Shown in pieces: positions 34,846 to 43,826 of a DNA stretch of 64,000 nucleotides. Under the pieces are notes generated by a model that searched no databases, was not told the DNA's origin, and worked only from the letters and a program-made list of their open reading frames with translations. Where the stretch lies: NCBI GenBank assembly GCA_036386835.1, contig DASVUX010000003.1:13580-77579 (forward strand), given 5' to 3'. This stretch comes from 2-12-FULL-35-15 sp036386835. Lineage in GTDB: Bacteria; Bacteroidota; Bacteroidia; 2-12-FULL-35-15. The position numbers were made by a program, and so were the translations under genes. Each line of letters opens with the position of its first letter. Position 1 is the first letter of the stretch.

Positions 34846-34853
34846 CAAAATTA
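34846..34853 (-). promoter_or_regulatory. -7 element and conserved leader of the lipoprotein gene
   Basis: Minus-strand TAATTTTG fits TAnnTTTG and lies 36 bases before ATG 34809. From here to the ATG the DNA is identical to that before the paralogue at 35990 (over 40 bases, including the AAAGGAG site). No clear TTTG at -33 was seen. Confidence 0.6.
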
Positions 34854-34956
34854 CATCGGCAAATGGCCTTTATTGTGCTAAAATCGATAAGCATACTTTT
34901 CTTGTCGCTAATATATGATTAGAAAAAGCCAGCATAATTTTTGGGAAATTAAGCGC

Positions 34957-34992
34957 AAAAAAAACGCTTATGCATAGGCATAAGCGTTTTTA
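34957..34992 (-). terminator. Intrinsic terminator of the two-lipoprotein operon
   Basis: A perfect 12-bp stem AAAACGCTTATG/CATAAGCGTTTT (34961-34972, 34979-34990) with A-rich DNA to its left, which becomes a U-run on the leftward transcript. It follows the stop at 35009. Confidence 0.88.
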
Positions 34993-35008
34993 TAAATCAT
35001 AATATATA

Positions 35009-35488
35009 TTACTTGTTTTTCACTTCGAACATAAGGCTACCGGTCATCCCATCGCTTGCGTTCTTATCTTCCAGAATTTTTACTGACGGTGAATGTCTTA
35101 CAACTGTCCATGAATTATTTAGTTCATTGAAAGGAACAACATCACCAAAACTTAAACGTAGTTCATTACGTTCCCCTCTGTACCATTTACCGTTTACACG
35201 TTTCGTACCATTGGTTGCATAAAGCATTCCGCCATTTTCAAAAACAAATGTCCATCCGGTAAACTTACCTGCCTTGTTTTCGGTGTCTTTTACTCCACCT
35301 GTCTTTTGCGAATAAAGTGAGCTGATGACCCAGTTTGCAGGTTTGGTTTCCTTGTCATCATCAAGGTTATGCGGTGTAGCCACAGCGGTTGATTCCTGCA
35401 TAGGTCTTATTTTCTCTTTTGTACAGCTCATAAAAGCTGTTGCCAGTGTAATCAAAACTATACTTAGTTTTTTTGCGTTCGTTTCCAT
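35009..35488 (-). CDS. Lipoprotein paralogue, unknown function
   Basis: ATG 35488 (METNAKKLSIVLITLATAFMSC) gives 159 residues with lipobox FMSC; the frame is open 24 codons further into the previous gene. Shared family pattern: NWVISSLYSQ, FTGWTFVFENGGMLYATNG, RVNGKWYRG, LRLSFGDVVPFNELNNSWTVVR and SLMFEVKNK. Its start is 25 bases after the stop of the gene at 35514 and it retains a shorter form of the common leader (AAGATATTAATTT). The two are one operon ending at the terminator at 34957. Confidence 0.85.
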   Translation of the reverse strand: METNAKKLSIVLITLATAFMSCTKEKIRPMQESTAVATPHNLDDDKETKPANWVISSLYSQKTGGVKDTENKAGKFTGWTFVFENGGMLYATNGTKRVNGKWYRGERNELRLSFGDVVPFNELNNSWTVVRHSPSVKILEDKNASDGMTGSLMFEVKNK

Positions 35489-35513
35489 TTTTCTATTTTT
35501 TAAAATTAATATC

Positions 35514-35990
35514 TTATTTAATTCTTTCGAAGATGAGTGAACCTTTTCTTCCATCGTCACCTAAATCATCTTCCAATACTTTATAGTCATCCGTTTGTTT
35601 TACAATCAGCCATGTTTCATTCAATTCCATGAATGGTTCCTGTCCACCGAAGTCAATGAACATACGGCCGGTCCCATCACTGTATTTGGAAGACCATCTT
35701 CCCTTAACTTTTCCTGATTTACCGCTCGCGATCACAGTTCCATCTGCATGAAATGCAAAAGCCCAATCCCTGAATTTTTCAGTTTCATCACTTTCCATTT
35801 CTCCAGTTACATATAGCTTGGTTACTTTCCATGTGCTGGTTTCCTGCGGAGGGTTTACTTTTGAGAGGGAGGTTTGAGTAGGTTTTGGCCTTGGCCCATT
35901 CATCGGGTTAAGGTCTTCTTTTTTACAGCTTGTTACAAAGCCGGCAACAGCCAGCATAAAGATTGCTAAAGTTTTTGCGTTCGTTTTCAT
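35514..35990 (-). CDS. Lipoprotein paralogue, unknown function
   Basis: ATG 35990 (MKTNAKTLAIFMLAVAGFVTSC, lipobox VTSC) gives 158 residues; AAAGGAGAACC before it decides the start over the upstream frame. Pattern: WKVTKLYVTGEM, FRDWAFAFHADGTVIASG, KVKGRWSSK, MFIDFGGQEPFMELNETWLIVK and GSLIFERIK. Closest in layout to the genes at 35009 and 34297. All three look like small secreted beta-barrel (lipocalin-like) lipoproteins; no ligand can be named. Confidence 0.85.
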   Translation of the reverse strand: MKTNAKTLAIFMLAVAGFVTSCKKEDLNPMNGPRPKPTQTSLSKVNPPQETSTWKVTKLYVTGEMESDETEKFRDWAFAFHADGTVIASGKSGKVKGRWSSKYSDGTGRMFIDFGGQEPFMELNETWLIVKQTDDYKVLEDDLGDDGRKGSLIFERIK

Positions 35991-36026
35991 TTGGTTCTCC
36001 TTTCTAATTAAATTAATATCTTGAAT

Positions 36027-36034
36027 CAAAATTA
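36027..36034 (-). promoter_or_regulatory. -7 element and conserved leader of the lipoprotein operon
   Basis: Minus-strand TAATTTTG, 36 bases before ATG 35990, at the same distance and in the same sequence context as for the paralogue at 34809. Confidence 0.6.
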
Positions 36035-36123
36035 GGTCAGGAAAAAGGCTTCAGGGGCGGATATTCGGCAGGAAGTTTTTTTTGTTGTTTATATGGCGAA
36101 AATTATAGTTTAAACAATACAAT

Positions 36124-36158
36124 AAAAAAAAGCCCCGCGTTTGCGGGGCTTTTTTTTA
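36124..36158 (-). terminator. Intrinsic terminator of hppA
   Basis: Stem AGCCCCGC/GCGGGGCT (36131-36138, 36143-36150) with a four-base loop, flanked by A-rich and T8 DNA, 15 bases after the hppA stop. Could work in both directions. Confidence 0.92.
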
Positions 36159-36172
36159 TATAAAAATTTCTA

Positions 36173-38617
36173 TTAATGCTTTTCTGCACATGCGTCACCA
36201 CATTTCTTTGCGCATTCTTCCTTTGTAGTGCAACCATGCGTACATCCATCATTGCAGGCTTTGTCACCATGATGATCGCATGTTTTCCCTGCTTCACCTT
36301 TACAACAATCTTTTCCTTCGCCTTTACCTGCATGTTCAACACACATTGCTTTTTGTTCAGGAGTACATCCAACTGAATCACAATAAGCAGCACACTCCTC
36401 CTTGGTCATGCTCATGCATTTCTGCATATCACAAGCCGGGTTCATTGCTTTCATTTTACAGCATTCCGATGTTGCAGCCGGGGCGCAGGCACCATGAGCG
36501 CTGTCGCTGTTTACCGCGATGTATGGAGCGATAACCAGGGAAACAATGGACATTAATTTAATAAGGATATTCATTGAAGGACCGGAAGTATCTTTAAACG
36601 GATCACCTACAGTATCTCCTGTTACGGAAGCTTTGTGCGGCTCTGACTTTTTATAGAACATTTCCCCGTTGATCAATACTCCTTTTTCAAAAGATTTTTT
36701 TGCGTTGTCCCATGCCCCACCGGCATTCGACTGGAATATACCCATAAGAACACCTGAAACAGTAACACCTGCTAAAAGGCCTCCGAGAACTTCCGGGCCA
36801 AAAATAAAACCAACCAGTACGGGTGTGATAAGAGCAATAGCGCCCGGCATCATCATTTCGCGGATAGATGCTTTTGTTGATATAGCTACGCATTTTTCAT
36901 ATTCCGGCTTTGCTTTATATTCCATGATCCCCGGAATTTCGCGGAACTGGCGTCTAACTTCCTGCACCATATCCATTGCCGCTTTACCTACCGCCTGGAT
37001 ACATAAAGCAGAGAAAATAAAAGGAATCATACCGCCTACAAATAAACCTGCTAAAACCGGGGCCTTGTAAATATCAATAGCATCGATTCCTGCAATACCT
37101 ACAAATGCCGCGAATAAAGCAAGGGATGTTAAAGCTGCCGAAGCGATGGCAAAACCTTTACCTGTTGCAGCTGTAGTATTACCAACAGCATCAAGGTTAT
37201 CTGTACGTTCACGCACTTCAGGGGGAAGCTGGCTCATTTCTGCAATCCCTCCTGCGTTATCAGCAATAGGACCGAAAGCATCGATCGCTAACTGCATGGC
37301 GGTTGTTGCCATCATACCTGCTGCTGCAATTGCAACACCATAAAGGCCTGCAAAATAATAAGATGCCATGATCCCGGCAGCAAGCGTAAGAATTGGAATA
37401 ACAGTGGATTTCATACCTACTGACAAACCGCCAATAATGTTTGTGGCGTGACCGGTTGAAGACTGCTGAATGATAGACAGAACAGGAGCTTTCCCCATTG
37501 CGGTATAATATTCGGTAACGATACTCATGATCGCCCCTACCACTGTTCCCACAACAATAGCAAGAAACACATTCAATCTTGAGAACTCATATCCGCGAAG
37601 GCTTAATGTTTCCGGAAGCATCCACATTACAATAAAGTAAGAAGCTGCAACAGTAAGAAGCATCGAAGCCCAGTTACCCATGTTAAGGGCGTTCTGAACA
37701 TTTGATTTTTCGTCTTTAATAGTAACGAACCAGGTACCTACAATTGAAAATACGATACCTAAACCGCAGATTACCATTGGTAATAATATCGGGGACATTC
37801 CGCCAAAATTATCAAGCACAACGATCTCTTGTCCTAATACCATCGTAGCAAGGATTGTTGCAACATATGAACCGAAAAGATCGGCTCCCATACCTGCAAC
37901 GTCACCTACGTTATCTCCCACGTTGTCTGCAATAGTAGCAGGATTACGGACATCATCTTCCGGGATACCTGCCTCTACCTTACCTACAAGATCGGCCCCT
38001 ACGTCAGCAGCCTTTGTATAGATACCGCCACCAACACGGGCAAATAAAGCGATTGACTCCGCGCCCAATGAAAAGCCGGTTAATACTTCAATTGAAGTTT
38101 TTACCGTATCCGGACCAAGGTCGCTGAATATATTTAAAAAAATAATGAACAGACCGCCTAAACCAAGTACTGCAAGACCTGCAACTCCAAGCCCCATCAC
38201 GGTTCCACCGGTAAATGATACTTTTAAAGCTTTTGCAAGGCTTGTACGGGCTGCCTGGGTGGTACGCACATTTGCTTTGGTTGCAACTTTCATCCCGATA
38301 TATCCCGCAGTAGCGGAAAATACTGCTCCTATTATAAAAGAAATAGAGATAATCCAGCTGGAGTGGATCGGTTTCCCGTTCACTTCATGGATTGTTCCCG
38401 AATACGCCAATAAAATAGCAGCGAAAAGAACAAAAATGCTCAGAACCTTCCATTCTGCTTTCAAAAAAGCCATTGCACCATCAGCAATGTAACCTGCAAG
38501 TTCCTGCATGTTCTTATCGCCTGCATCCTGCTTGCTAACCCAAGCGCTCTTAATTGCCATTACCAGCAATCCCAGGACCCCTAAAGCGGGCACCAAATAA
38601 ATCACGTATTCGTTCAT
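36173..38617 (-). CDS. hppA: Membrane pyrophosphatase (K+-dependent type) with Cys-rich C-terminal tail
   Basis: 814 residues. The first ~705 are a complete ion-pumping pyrophosphatase: about 16 membrane helices, DVGADLVGKVEAGIPEDD and NPATIADNVGDNVGDVAGMGADLF (PPi/Mg sites, key residues D and N), and a matching DNA motif late in the protein (NAGGAWDNAKK). GNTTAATGKG has Ala where K+-independent enzymes have Lys, so it should be the K+-dependent class that pumps Na+ or Na+/H+. After the usual end (LVIAPYIAVNSD) comes an unusual ~105-residue tail with 18 Cys and several His (for example TKEECAAYC, KDCCKGE, TKEECAKKC). A textbook promoter and terminator bracket the gene. Confidence 0.96.
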   Translation of the reverse strand: MNEYVIYLVPALGVLGLLVMAIKSAWVSKQDAGDKNMQELAGYIADGAMAFLKAEWKVLSIFVLFAAILLAYSGTIHEVNGKPIHSSWIISISFIIGAVFSATAGYIGMKVATKANVRTTQAARTSLAKALKVSFTGGTVMGLGVAGLAVLGLGGLFIIFLNIFSDLGPDTVKTSIEVLTGFSLGAESIALFARVGGGIYTKAADVGADLVGKVEAGIPEDDVRNPATIADNVGDNVGDVAGMGADLFGSYVATILATMVLGQEIVVLDNFGGMSPILLPMVICGLGIVFSIVGTWFVTIKDEKSNVQNALNMGNWASMLLTVAASYFIVMWMLPETLSLRGYEFSRLNVFLAIVVGTVVGAIMSIVTEYYTAMGKAPVLSIIQQSSTGHATNIIGGLSVGMKSTVIPILTLAAGIMASYYFAGLYGVAIAAAGMMATTAMQLAIDAFGPIADNAGGIAEMSQLPPEVRERTDNLDAVGNTTAATGKGFAIASAALTSLALFAAFVGIAGIDAIDIYKAPVLAGLFVGGMIPFIFSALCIQAVGKAAMDMVQEVRRQFREIPGIMEYKAKPEYEKCVAISTKASIREMMMPGAIALITPVLVGFIFGPEVLGGLLAGVTVSGVLMGIFQSNAGGAWDNAKKSFEKGVLINGEMFYKKSEPHKASVTGDTVGDPFKDTSGPSMNILIKLMSIVSLVIAPYIAVNSDSAHGACAPAATSECCKMKAMNPACDMQKCMSMTKEECAAYCDSVGCTPEQKAMCVEHAGKGEGKDCCKGEAGKTCDHHGDKACNDGCTHGCTTKEECAKKCGDACAEKH

Positions 38618-38682
38618 AGTCTCTTAATAATTTGTTGTTTGTTTATTTATCCCCTTACTGAAATATTCCATTAAAAGGGCTG

Positions 38683-38714
38683 CAAACTTAGGCAATTTTA
38701 TCTTAAATATCAAA
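38683..38714 (-). promoter_or_regulatory. Bacteroidota-type promoter of hppA
   Basis: Minus-strand TTTG (38714-38711), 20-base spacer, TAAGTTTG (38690-38683); an exact match to TTTG-N19/20-TAnnTTTG. The leader to ATG 38617 is about 60 bases and AT-rich. Confidence 0.8.
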
Positions 38715-38776
38715 ATTTAACATAGAACTGATTATCAATAATTTAGATCAGATTGTTTTATTAAAACAGGGTGGTT

Positions 38777-41077
38777 TTATTCTAGCGCACGTTTGTTAAA
38801 GAGGATGTATCCAAAGTGGAACAGGACAGAAAACGGTTCCTTCAGCTGGTCATAATAATTCACGCTTAAACACATTGGCCCCACCGGTGTATGCCATACC
38901 ACAGCTGCCGTACTGATATAATGCTGCAGGGCAAAAGGTTGTCCATAATCTACTTTCAGATCGGGGCGCTTTAAAAGCACCTGGTAAGGCTGGTAAAGAT
39001 ATCCTTCGAGCCGTAGCTCAATATTTTTCCTGAAATTAACTACGAATTTCAAACCTCCTGCCAGGTATTTATGGGTCCTGTAGTTCTCCTGGAAAATAGT
39101 TTTGCTGTCAGGTGTCGGTTGAAAGGCAGGAGCGGTAAGCATACTGGAAGTGTAATTATTAAAAAGTGTCTGCGTGGAATAGACACCTTCACCAAATATC
39201 CCGATCTTTAGGGTCCCGCGCCTGTTAAAATATCTTTCACCAGTCATTTTCAATGTAACCCATTCATGGTTATTGTGATAGCTTGTAAGCGTATCGAGAA
39301 CGGTAGTTGAGCCCGGCTTATTCACCTCAAGTCCATTCACATACCTTAATTTTATATTGATGAACTCACCTTTATTTGCATATTGCTTCCTGTTGAGTGA
39401 ATTTATTTCATAATAAGCGTGTCCGCCCCCAAAGCTGAATGTAGTCCTGTCTGCCGTATCCTGCTGGGAAAAATTGCTGGTCTGGTAATAATTGTCGGTA
39501 ATCTCAGCCAGCATGGCACCAGTAACCACTCGGCCTTTCTTTCCCGTAGGAAAACCTGTGTTCACTTCACCATAAACCTCCCGCTGTATAAGATAAGCAG
39601 GCTTAATATCCTCCCGGAATGCGTTGCTGCTTTTGTAATAATCGAATTTATTCCAGACGAAATTCGGTTCCACATATAAAGGTGTGTGGAAAGGAAAATC
39701 CAGCCTGGTCTTTAATTGGATCGAACTGTAAAGTTTCCCGAAGTAAGCATTTGCCATAAGGCCGGCTGCAAACCTTCCGAGGTAATTATATTGAACCGCA
39801 AGAAACCCCTCGCTGATTGGTTTATTGGAAAAATTACCCCCGAAATTGGTGACGATATTCCTTTCCTTTTTGATTCTTAAATAGAGATCATAAAAGCCTG
39901 TTTTGGGATTATACCGCGCCTTTGGATAAATGCTTTTTATCCTGTTGTCGGAAGCAAGGCGGAAATAACCTTCCTTGATATCCTCCAGGCTGACAAGCTT
40001 ATTTTTATGACGCAGGATCTTTTGGGCGTATTCCGACTGCTTCTTGTTCAGCCCTTCGATATAGATCTGGTCGAACACGATCTTAGGCTGCTTTTCCCTG
40101 AACTTGATCCTTCTTGCGGCAATTTCGATGGGCTCAACCCTTCTTTCCACATAAAGCTTAATAAGGTCGATCTTCCGGATGGCTGCTGCATAACCGCTGT
40201 CGATGATCGGCTCCACATCATTAAAATTAAAAAGCCCGACATTCGTTATAGGTTCAATTATAACTCCTGCCTGGCACTGGATCGTATAATCAGACTTGCT
40301 TTGCAGCATGCTCTTTAACTGTGAAAAAATATCATCCTCACTTGGTGGGGGATTGTTCCCGGTTACATTGCTGCCGATGATTACATCCGGGTAAAATTCA
40401 TCATACATTATATTGGAAGGAAAGTTATTATAAAGCCCTCCGTCATACAGCAGCTTGCCGTTTACCATAATCGGCTTGATATAAAAGGGATATGACATGG
40501 AGGCGCGAACCGCTTCGGCAAGATCACCTGTTCCAAAGACAACTGATTTTTTTAATTCAATGTCAGAAGCCACGCAGCGAAAGGGAATAAAGAGGCTGTC
40601 GAAATTATAGTTAGCTGCTGCTGCTGCACCGCCTGCAAGCTCCATGGTCCCGAAATCCATCGCAATAGGCGAAATTAAATTCGTAGGGAGGAGTGAGGTC
40701 AAGCTGGAGTCGGAAAGCTTAAAAGTGATCCATGAGGCGTTATTATCATCACGCTTGAAGTAATATGCAAATTTCTGATCAATGACCCCTTCCGACCAGT
40801 TCCTGAATTGCTCGCTTTTCACCATTCGCTCAATATCATCGGCTGAATAACCCATGGCATATAAAGCGCCTATCAGCGCTCCCATTGAAGTGCCCGTAAT
40901 ATAGTCGATCGGGATCCTGTTCTCCTCCAATGCCTTTAACACCCCGATATGGGCTACCCCGCTGGCTGCACCTCCGCTTAATACCAATCCTACCTTTTGC
41001 GATTTCGCAGAGGCTGGAAATAATAAAAGCAGGGCCAAAACCGGGAAGAAAAGAATGGTGTTCCTGAGAAAATTCAT
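38777..41077 (-). CDS. Patatin-like phospholipase with BamA-type barrel (PlpD-like)
   Basis: 766 residues with a signal peptide. The patatin domain has the oxyanion loop LSGGAASGVAHIG, nucleophile Ser64 in GTSMG and catalytic Asp in YDGGLYNNFPS (about residue 211). A POTRA-like segment follows (FDQIYIEGLNKKQSEYAQKIL, about 335-400) and then a 16-strand-type outer-membrane barrel ending in FHFGYILFNKRALE. This is the PlpD class of type Vd autotransporters, which place a lipase at the cell surface or periplasm. The Bacteroidota version is usually not cleaved free. The start ATG is supported by a TAGTTTTG element close by. Confidence 0.94.
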   Translation of the reverse strand: MNFLRNTILFFPVLALLLLFPASAKSQKVGLVLSGGAASGVAHIGVLKALEENRIPIDYITGTSMGALIGALYAMGYSADDIERMVKSEQFRNWSEGVIDQKFAYYFKRDDNNASWITFKLSDSSLTSLLPTNLISPIAMDFGTMELAGGAAAAANYNFDSLFIPFRCVASDIELKKSVVFGTGDLAEAVRASMSYPFYIKPIMVNGKLLYDGGLYNNFPSNIMYDEFYPDVIIGSNVTGNNPPPSEDDIFSQLKSMLQSKSDYTIQCQAGVIIEPITNVGLFNFNDVEPIIDSGYAAAIRKIDLIKLYVERRVEPIEIAARRIKFREKQPKIVFDQIYIEGLNKKQSEYAQKILRHKNKLVSLEDIKEGYFRLASDNRIKSIYPKARYNPKTGFYDLYLRIKKERNIVTNFGGNFSNKPISEGFLAVQYNYLGRFAAGLMANAYFGKLYSSIQLKTRLDFPFHTPLYVEPNFVWNKFDYYKSSNAFREDIKPAYLIQREVYGEVNTGFPTGKKGRVVTGAMLAEITDNYYQTSNFSQQDTADRTTFSFGGGHAYYEINSLNRKQYANKGEFINIKLRYVNGLEVNKPGSTTVLDTLTSYHNNHEWVTLKMTGERYFNRRGTLKIGIFGEGVYSTQTLFNNYTSSMLTAPAFQPTPDSKTIFQENYRTHKYLAGGLKFVVNFRKNIELRLEGYLYQPYQVLLKRPDLKVDYGQPFALQHYISTAAVVWHTPVGPMCLSVNYYDQLKEPFSVLFHFGYILFNKRALE

Positions 41078-41094
41078 AATGCTGTCTGGCTAAA

Positions 41095-41102
41095 CAAAAC
41101 TA
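41095..41102 (-). promoter_or_regulatory. -7 element of the patatin gene
   Basis: Minus-strand TAGTTTTG (TAnnTTTG) 18 bases before ATG 41077. The -33 region is only a T-run, so this is a partial match. Confidence 0.45.
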
Positions 41103-41147
41103 CTAAGAATTAGCCGGGGAAAAAAACTTTAGTAAGAATGGGCTTTT

Positions 41148-41975
41148 TTATAGTCCGGAACGAATCTCTCTTCGCAACGCGTCCAAATATCCCGGTGTTT
41201 TCAGCAGCCTGGATCCATACCAGGAAAAGATCTCACCATCAACCACTTTAATTTTAGCCCCGGGAAGCATTTCACGGAATTCCCGGATATGTGCTTCTTT
41301 AAAAGGATAGGGCTCCGAAGAAAGCAGGACCAGTTCCGGTTTGGCTGCAATGATCTCTTCTGCAGAAACTTCAGGGTACCTGGAGGTCCGATCGAGAAAT
41401 ACATTCTCAAATCTGCATAATTCCATCATCTCATTGATGAATGTATCGTGGCCTGCTGTCATGTAAGGGTTGCGCCAGATGAAATAAGCAGTTTTTAAGC
41501 GGGGCGCCCGGACTCCGGACTCCGGGGAAGAAGTATTGTGTGTTAACCGGTGGAACCCCGCCTCTATTTCCAGCTTCAGGTTTGTGGCAGTTCTGTTCTT
41601 CCCCAGTAAAGCACCGAGGGCCGCAATCATCCACAATGCATCTTTAAGGGTATAGATATCGCTCATCCAAACAGGGAATTCCCGCATTAATTCTTCAATG
41701 CCTTCTTTTTCATTCTCTTCTTTATTCCCGATGATGAGATCCGGTTTCAGGGCCCGGATTTTATCAAAGTCGTATTTCTTCGTCCCTCCAATCCTCGTTT
41801 TTGAACGAAACCATTCTTCGGGATGAATGCAGAATTTTGTAATCCCCACCACTTCCTCACGCAAGCCCAGGTCATATAAGAGCTCAGTTTGAGAAGGCAC
41901 CAGTGAAATGATCCTTTGAGGTGTTGAAGGAAGTTCTATTCTGCGGTTCAACTGATCGGTAAATACAGCCATCAT
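41148..41975 (-). CDS. Helical-backbone metal/corrinoid receptor (BtuF-like)
   Basis: ATG 41975 (MMAVFTDQLNRRIELPSTPQRI) starts at the usual family beginning; the frame is open to ATG 42038 but adds no signal peptide. Family blocks: RIISLVPSQTELLYDLGL, VVGITKFCIHPEEW, KIGGTKKYDFDKIRALKPDLIIGNKEEN, IRALKP and YFIWRNPYMTAG, KPELVLLSSEPYPF. These are BtuF-type substrate-binding proteins. No signal or lipobox is seen, which is common in the Bacteroidota branch and leaves open whether the protein is exported. No ABC permease lies nearby. A role in cobalamin or metal-chelate uptake is inference from the family. Confidence 0.85.
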   Translation of the reverse strand: MMAVFTDQLNRRIELPSTPQRIISLVPSQTELLYDLGLREEVVGITKFCIHPEEWFRSKTRIGGTKKYDFDKIRALKPDLIIGNKEENEKEGIEELMREFPVWMSDIYTLKDALWMIAALGALLGKNRTATNLKLEIEAGFHRLTHNTSSPESGVRAPRLKTAYFIWRNPYMTAGHDTFINEMMELCRFENVFLDRTSRYPEVSAEEIIAAKPELVLLSSEPYPFKEAHIREFREMLPGAKIKVVDGEIFSWYGSRLLKTPGYLDALRREIRSGL

Positions 41976-42089
41976 TTTTCTTATTCTCTGCGAAGATACA
42001 ATTCTGACAGGAACATTTTTTAGTGAATCTACGGGCATAAAATTTTAGCCTCTAAAGAAAAAATACTTACACTTTAAAACTTCACAAAA

Positions 42090-42317
42090 ATGGATCAGCT
42101 TATTAAAATGGTTACAGAGAAGGCCGGCATCTCGGAAGCACAGGCAAAAACTGCAGTGGAATCAGTAGTATCATTCTTAAAAGACAAGATGCCTGCCGGC
42201 ATCGGTTCCCAGGTGGAAACATTTGTAAAAGGCTCGGGGTCGGGTGGCAGCTCCAACTCACTTGGAAGTGCCGTGAGCGGGATTGCAGGAAAACTAAAAG
42301 GAACAAGCGGATTGTAA
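42090..42317 (+). CDS. Small soluble protein, unknown function (DUF2267/DUF937-like)
   Basis: 75 residues: MDQLIKMVTEKAGISEAQAKTAV opens a helical N-terminal domain of the type seen in DUF2267-like proteins (K/R-AGISE-x-QA), followed by SFLKDKMPAGIGSQVETFV and a Gly/Ser-rich C-terminus (GSGSGGSSNSLGSAVSG). The initiating ATG is preceded by an AT-rich leader with no Shine-Dalgarno. Function unknown. It is followed by a long inverted repeat. Confidence 0.75.
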   Translation: MDQLIKMVTEKAGISEAQAKTAVESVVSFLKDKMPAGIGSQVETFVKGSGSGGSSNSLGSAVSGIAGKLKGTSGL

Positions 42318-42368
42318 TTGGGTTCCCTAATTAATTCTGATGATTGATCCTATCATGACAGTGCTGAA

Positions 42369-42452
42369 TGTCATTTGACCGCAGCGGAGAAACCTTTTAT
42401 TTATGCCGCAATCAGCGACAAAAAAAGAGCTCTCCGCTGCGGTTGGGATGAC
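42369..42452. repeat. Palindromic intergenic (REP-like) element
   Basis: TGTCA..ACCGCAGCGGAGA (42369-42390) and TCTCCGCTGCGGT..TGACA (42431-42452) form an inverted repeat of 13 + 5 bp around a 40-base AT-rich centre. It sits between the ends of two convergent genes. The arm TGTCATTT-GACCGCAGCGGAGAAA resembles the TGTCATTTCGAGCGGAGTCGAGAAA block in the array at 12.8-13.5 kb, so both probably belong to one dispersed family. Confidence 0.75.
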
Positions 42453-42455
42453 AGC

Positions 42456-43826
42456 TTACTTCGTCAACGCATTGATCACATCATGACGCGTTATGATGTA
42501 AGTTTTATCAAGTTTAAAATCCTTTACAAGCACTGCGGGATTACTATCCGTAATCATTGCGGATAATGAATCAACCGGTGATGAAATGTCAACAAACGGG
42601 AATGCCGGCTGCATAATCGACTCCACCATATGGCTCTTTATATCGGGATTGGCAACTACTTTGGAATACATCAGGCTTTCATTCAATGAACCTATGAAGC
42701 GTCCGCCATTGGTGACAGGCACTTGTGAAATGTTCATTTTATTCATCAGCTTCACTGCATTCTCGATCGTATCATTGCTTTCAACTGTGATCAGCTTGCC
42801 GTTTGTATTGTTATTCACAAGGTCTTTGGCAACAAGTCCTTTCTTGTCAAAATAACCTTTCTCGAGCATCCACTCATCGTTGAACATCTTTCCTAAATAA
42901 CGGGTTCCGTGATCATGAAAGATCACAACAACCACATCACTTTCTTTCAGCTCATCTTTTAGCTGAAGTAGTCCTGCAATTGCAGAACCAGCGGAGTTCC
43001 CTGCAAAGATCCCTTCGCGCTTTGTGATCTCGCGGGTCATCATGGCAGCATCTTTATCTGTTACCTTTTCAAAACGATCGATCACGTTGAAATCAACGTT
43101 TGCCGGTAAAAAATCCTCACCAATTCCTTCCGTAACATACGGATAGATCTCATTCTTATCAAAGATCCCGGTTTCTTTGTATTTTTTAAAAACCGAACCG
43201 TAGGTATCAATTCCCCATACTTTAATATCAGGATTTTTTTCCTTTAGAAATTTCCCTGTTCCGCAGATCGTTCCGCCTGTTCCGACACCAACAACAAGAT
43301 GCGTGATTTTACCGTCTGTCTGGTCCCAGATCTCCGGGCCTGTCTGTTCGTAATGTGCCTGTGAATTGCTAAGGTTATCATACTGGTTTGGCTTCCATGC
43401 ATTCGGAACTTCTTTAACCAGGCGGGATGAAACAGAATAATATGAACGCGGATCTTCAGGATCCACATCGGTAGGACAAACAATTACATCTGCCCCGAAG
43501 GCGCGCAATGCATCCACTTTTTCTTTTGACTGCTTATCAGTTGTAGTGAAGATACATTTGTATCCTTTGATGATCGCTGCGATCGCAAGGCCCATCCCGG
43601 TATTCCCGCTGGTACCTTCAATAATGGTTCCGCCCGGTTTCAGCCGCCCGTCTTTTTCTGCATCCTCAACCATTTTCAAAGCCATGCGGTCTTTAATGGA
43701 ATTACCGGGATTGAAGGTTTCCACCTTAGCGTAAACGGTAGCTTTTACATCTTTGGTAATGTTATTTAAACGGACCATTGGAGTATTACCAATAGTTTCA
43801 AGGATATTATTGCAAATCTTTTTCAT
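42456..43826 (-). CDS. Cystathionine beta-synthase-like PLP enzyme with CBS domain pair
   Basis: 456 residues. The PLP fold-type II core has Lys45 in NPGNSIKDRMAL, the phosphate loop GTSGNTGMGLA (residues ~74-84; key S and N), and VGVGTGGTICGTG. The last ~125 residues (ITVESNDTIENAVKLMNKMNISQVPV; MIT..NPAVLVKDFKLDKTYIITRHDVINAL) are two CBS modules. The architecture equals cystathionine beta-synthase (serine + homocysteine); a cysteine synthase role cannot be excluded. CBS pairs commonly bind adenosyl ligands such as AdoMet. No heme-binding N-terminus. Confidence 0.92.
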   Translation of the reverse strand: MKKICNNILETIGNTPMVRLNNITKDVKATVYAKVETFNPGNSIKDRMALKMVEDAEKDGRLKPGGTIIEGTSGNTGMGLAIAAIIKGYKCIFTTTDKQSKEKVDALRAFGADVIVCPTDVDPEDPRSYYSVSSRLVKEVPNAWKPNQYDNLSNSQAHYEQTGPEIWDQTDGKITHLVVGVGTGGTICGTGKFLKEKNPDIKVWGIDTYGSVFKKYKETGIFDKNEIYPYVTEGIGEDFLPANVDFNVIDRFEKVTDKDAAMMTREITKREGIFAGNSAGSAIAGLLQLKDELKESDVVVVIFHDHGTRYLGKMFNDEWMLEKGYFDKKGLVAKDLVNNNTNGKLITVESNDTIENAVKLMNKMNISQVPVTNGGRFIGSLNESLMYSKVVANPDIKSHMVESIMQPAFPFVDISSPVDSLSAMITDSNPAVLVKDFKLDKTYIITRHDVINALTK

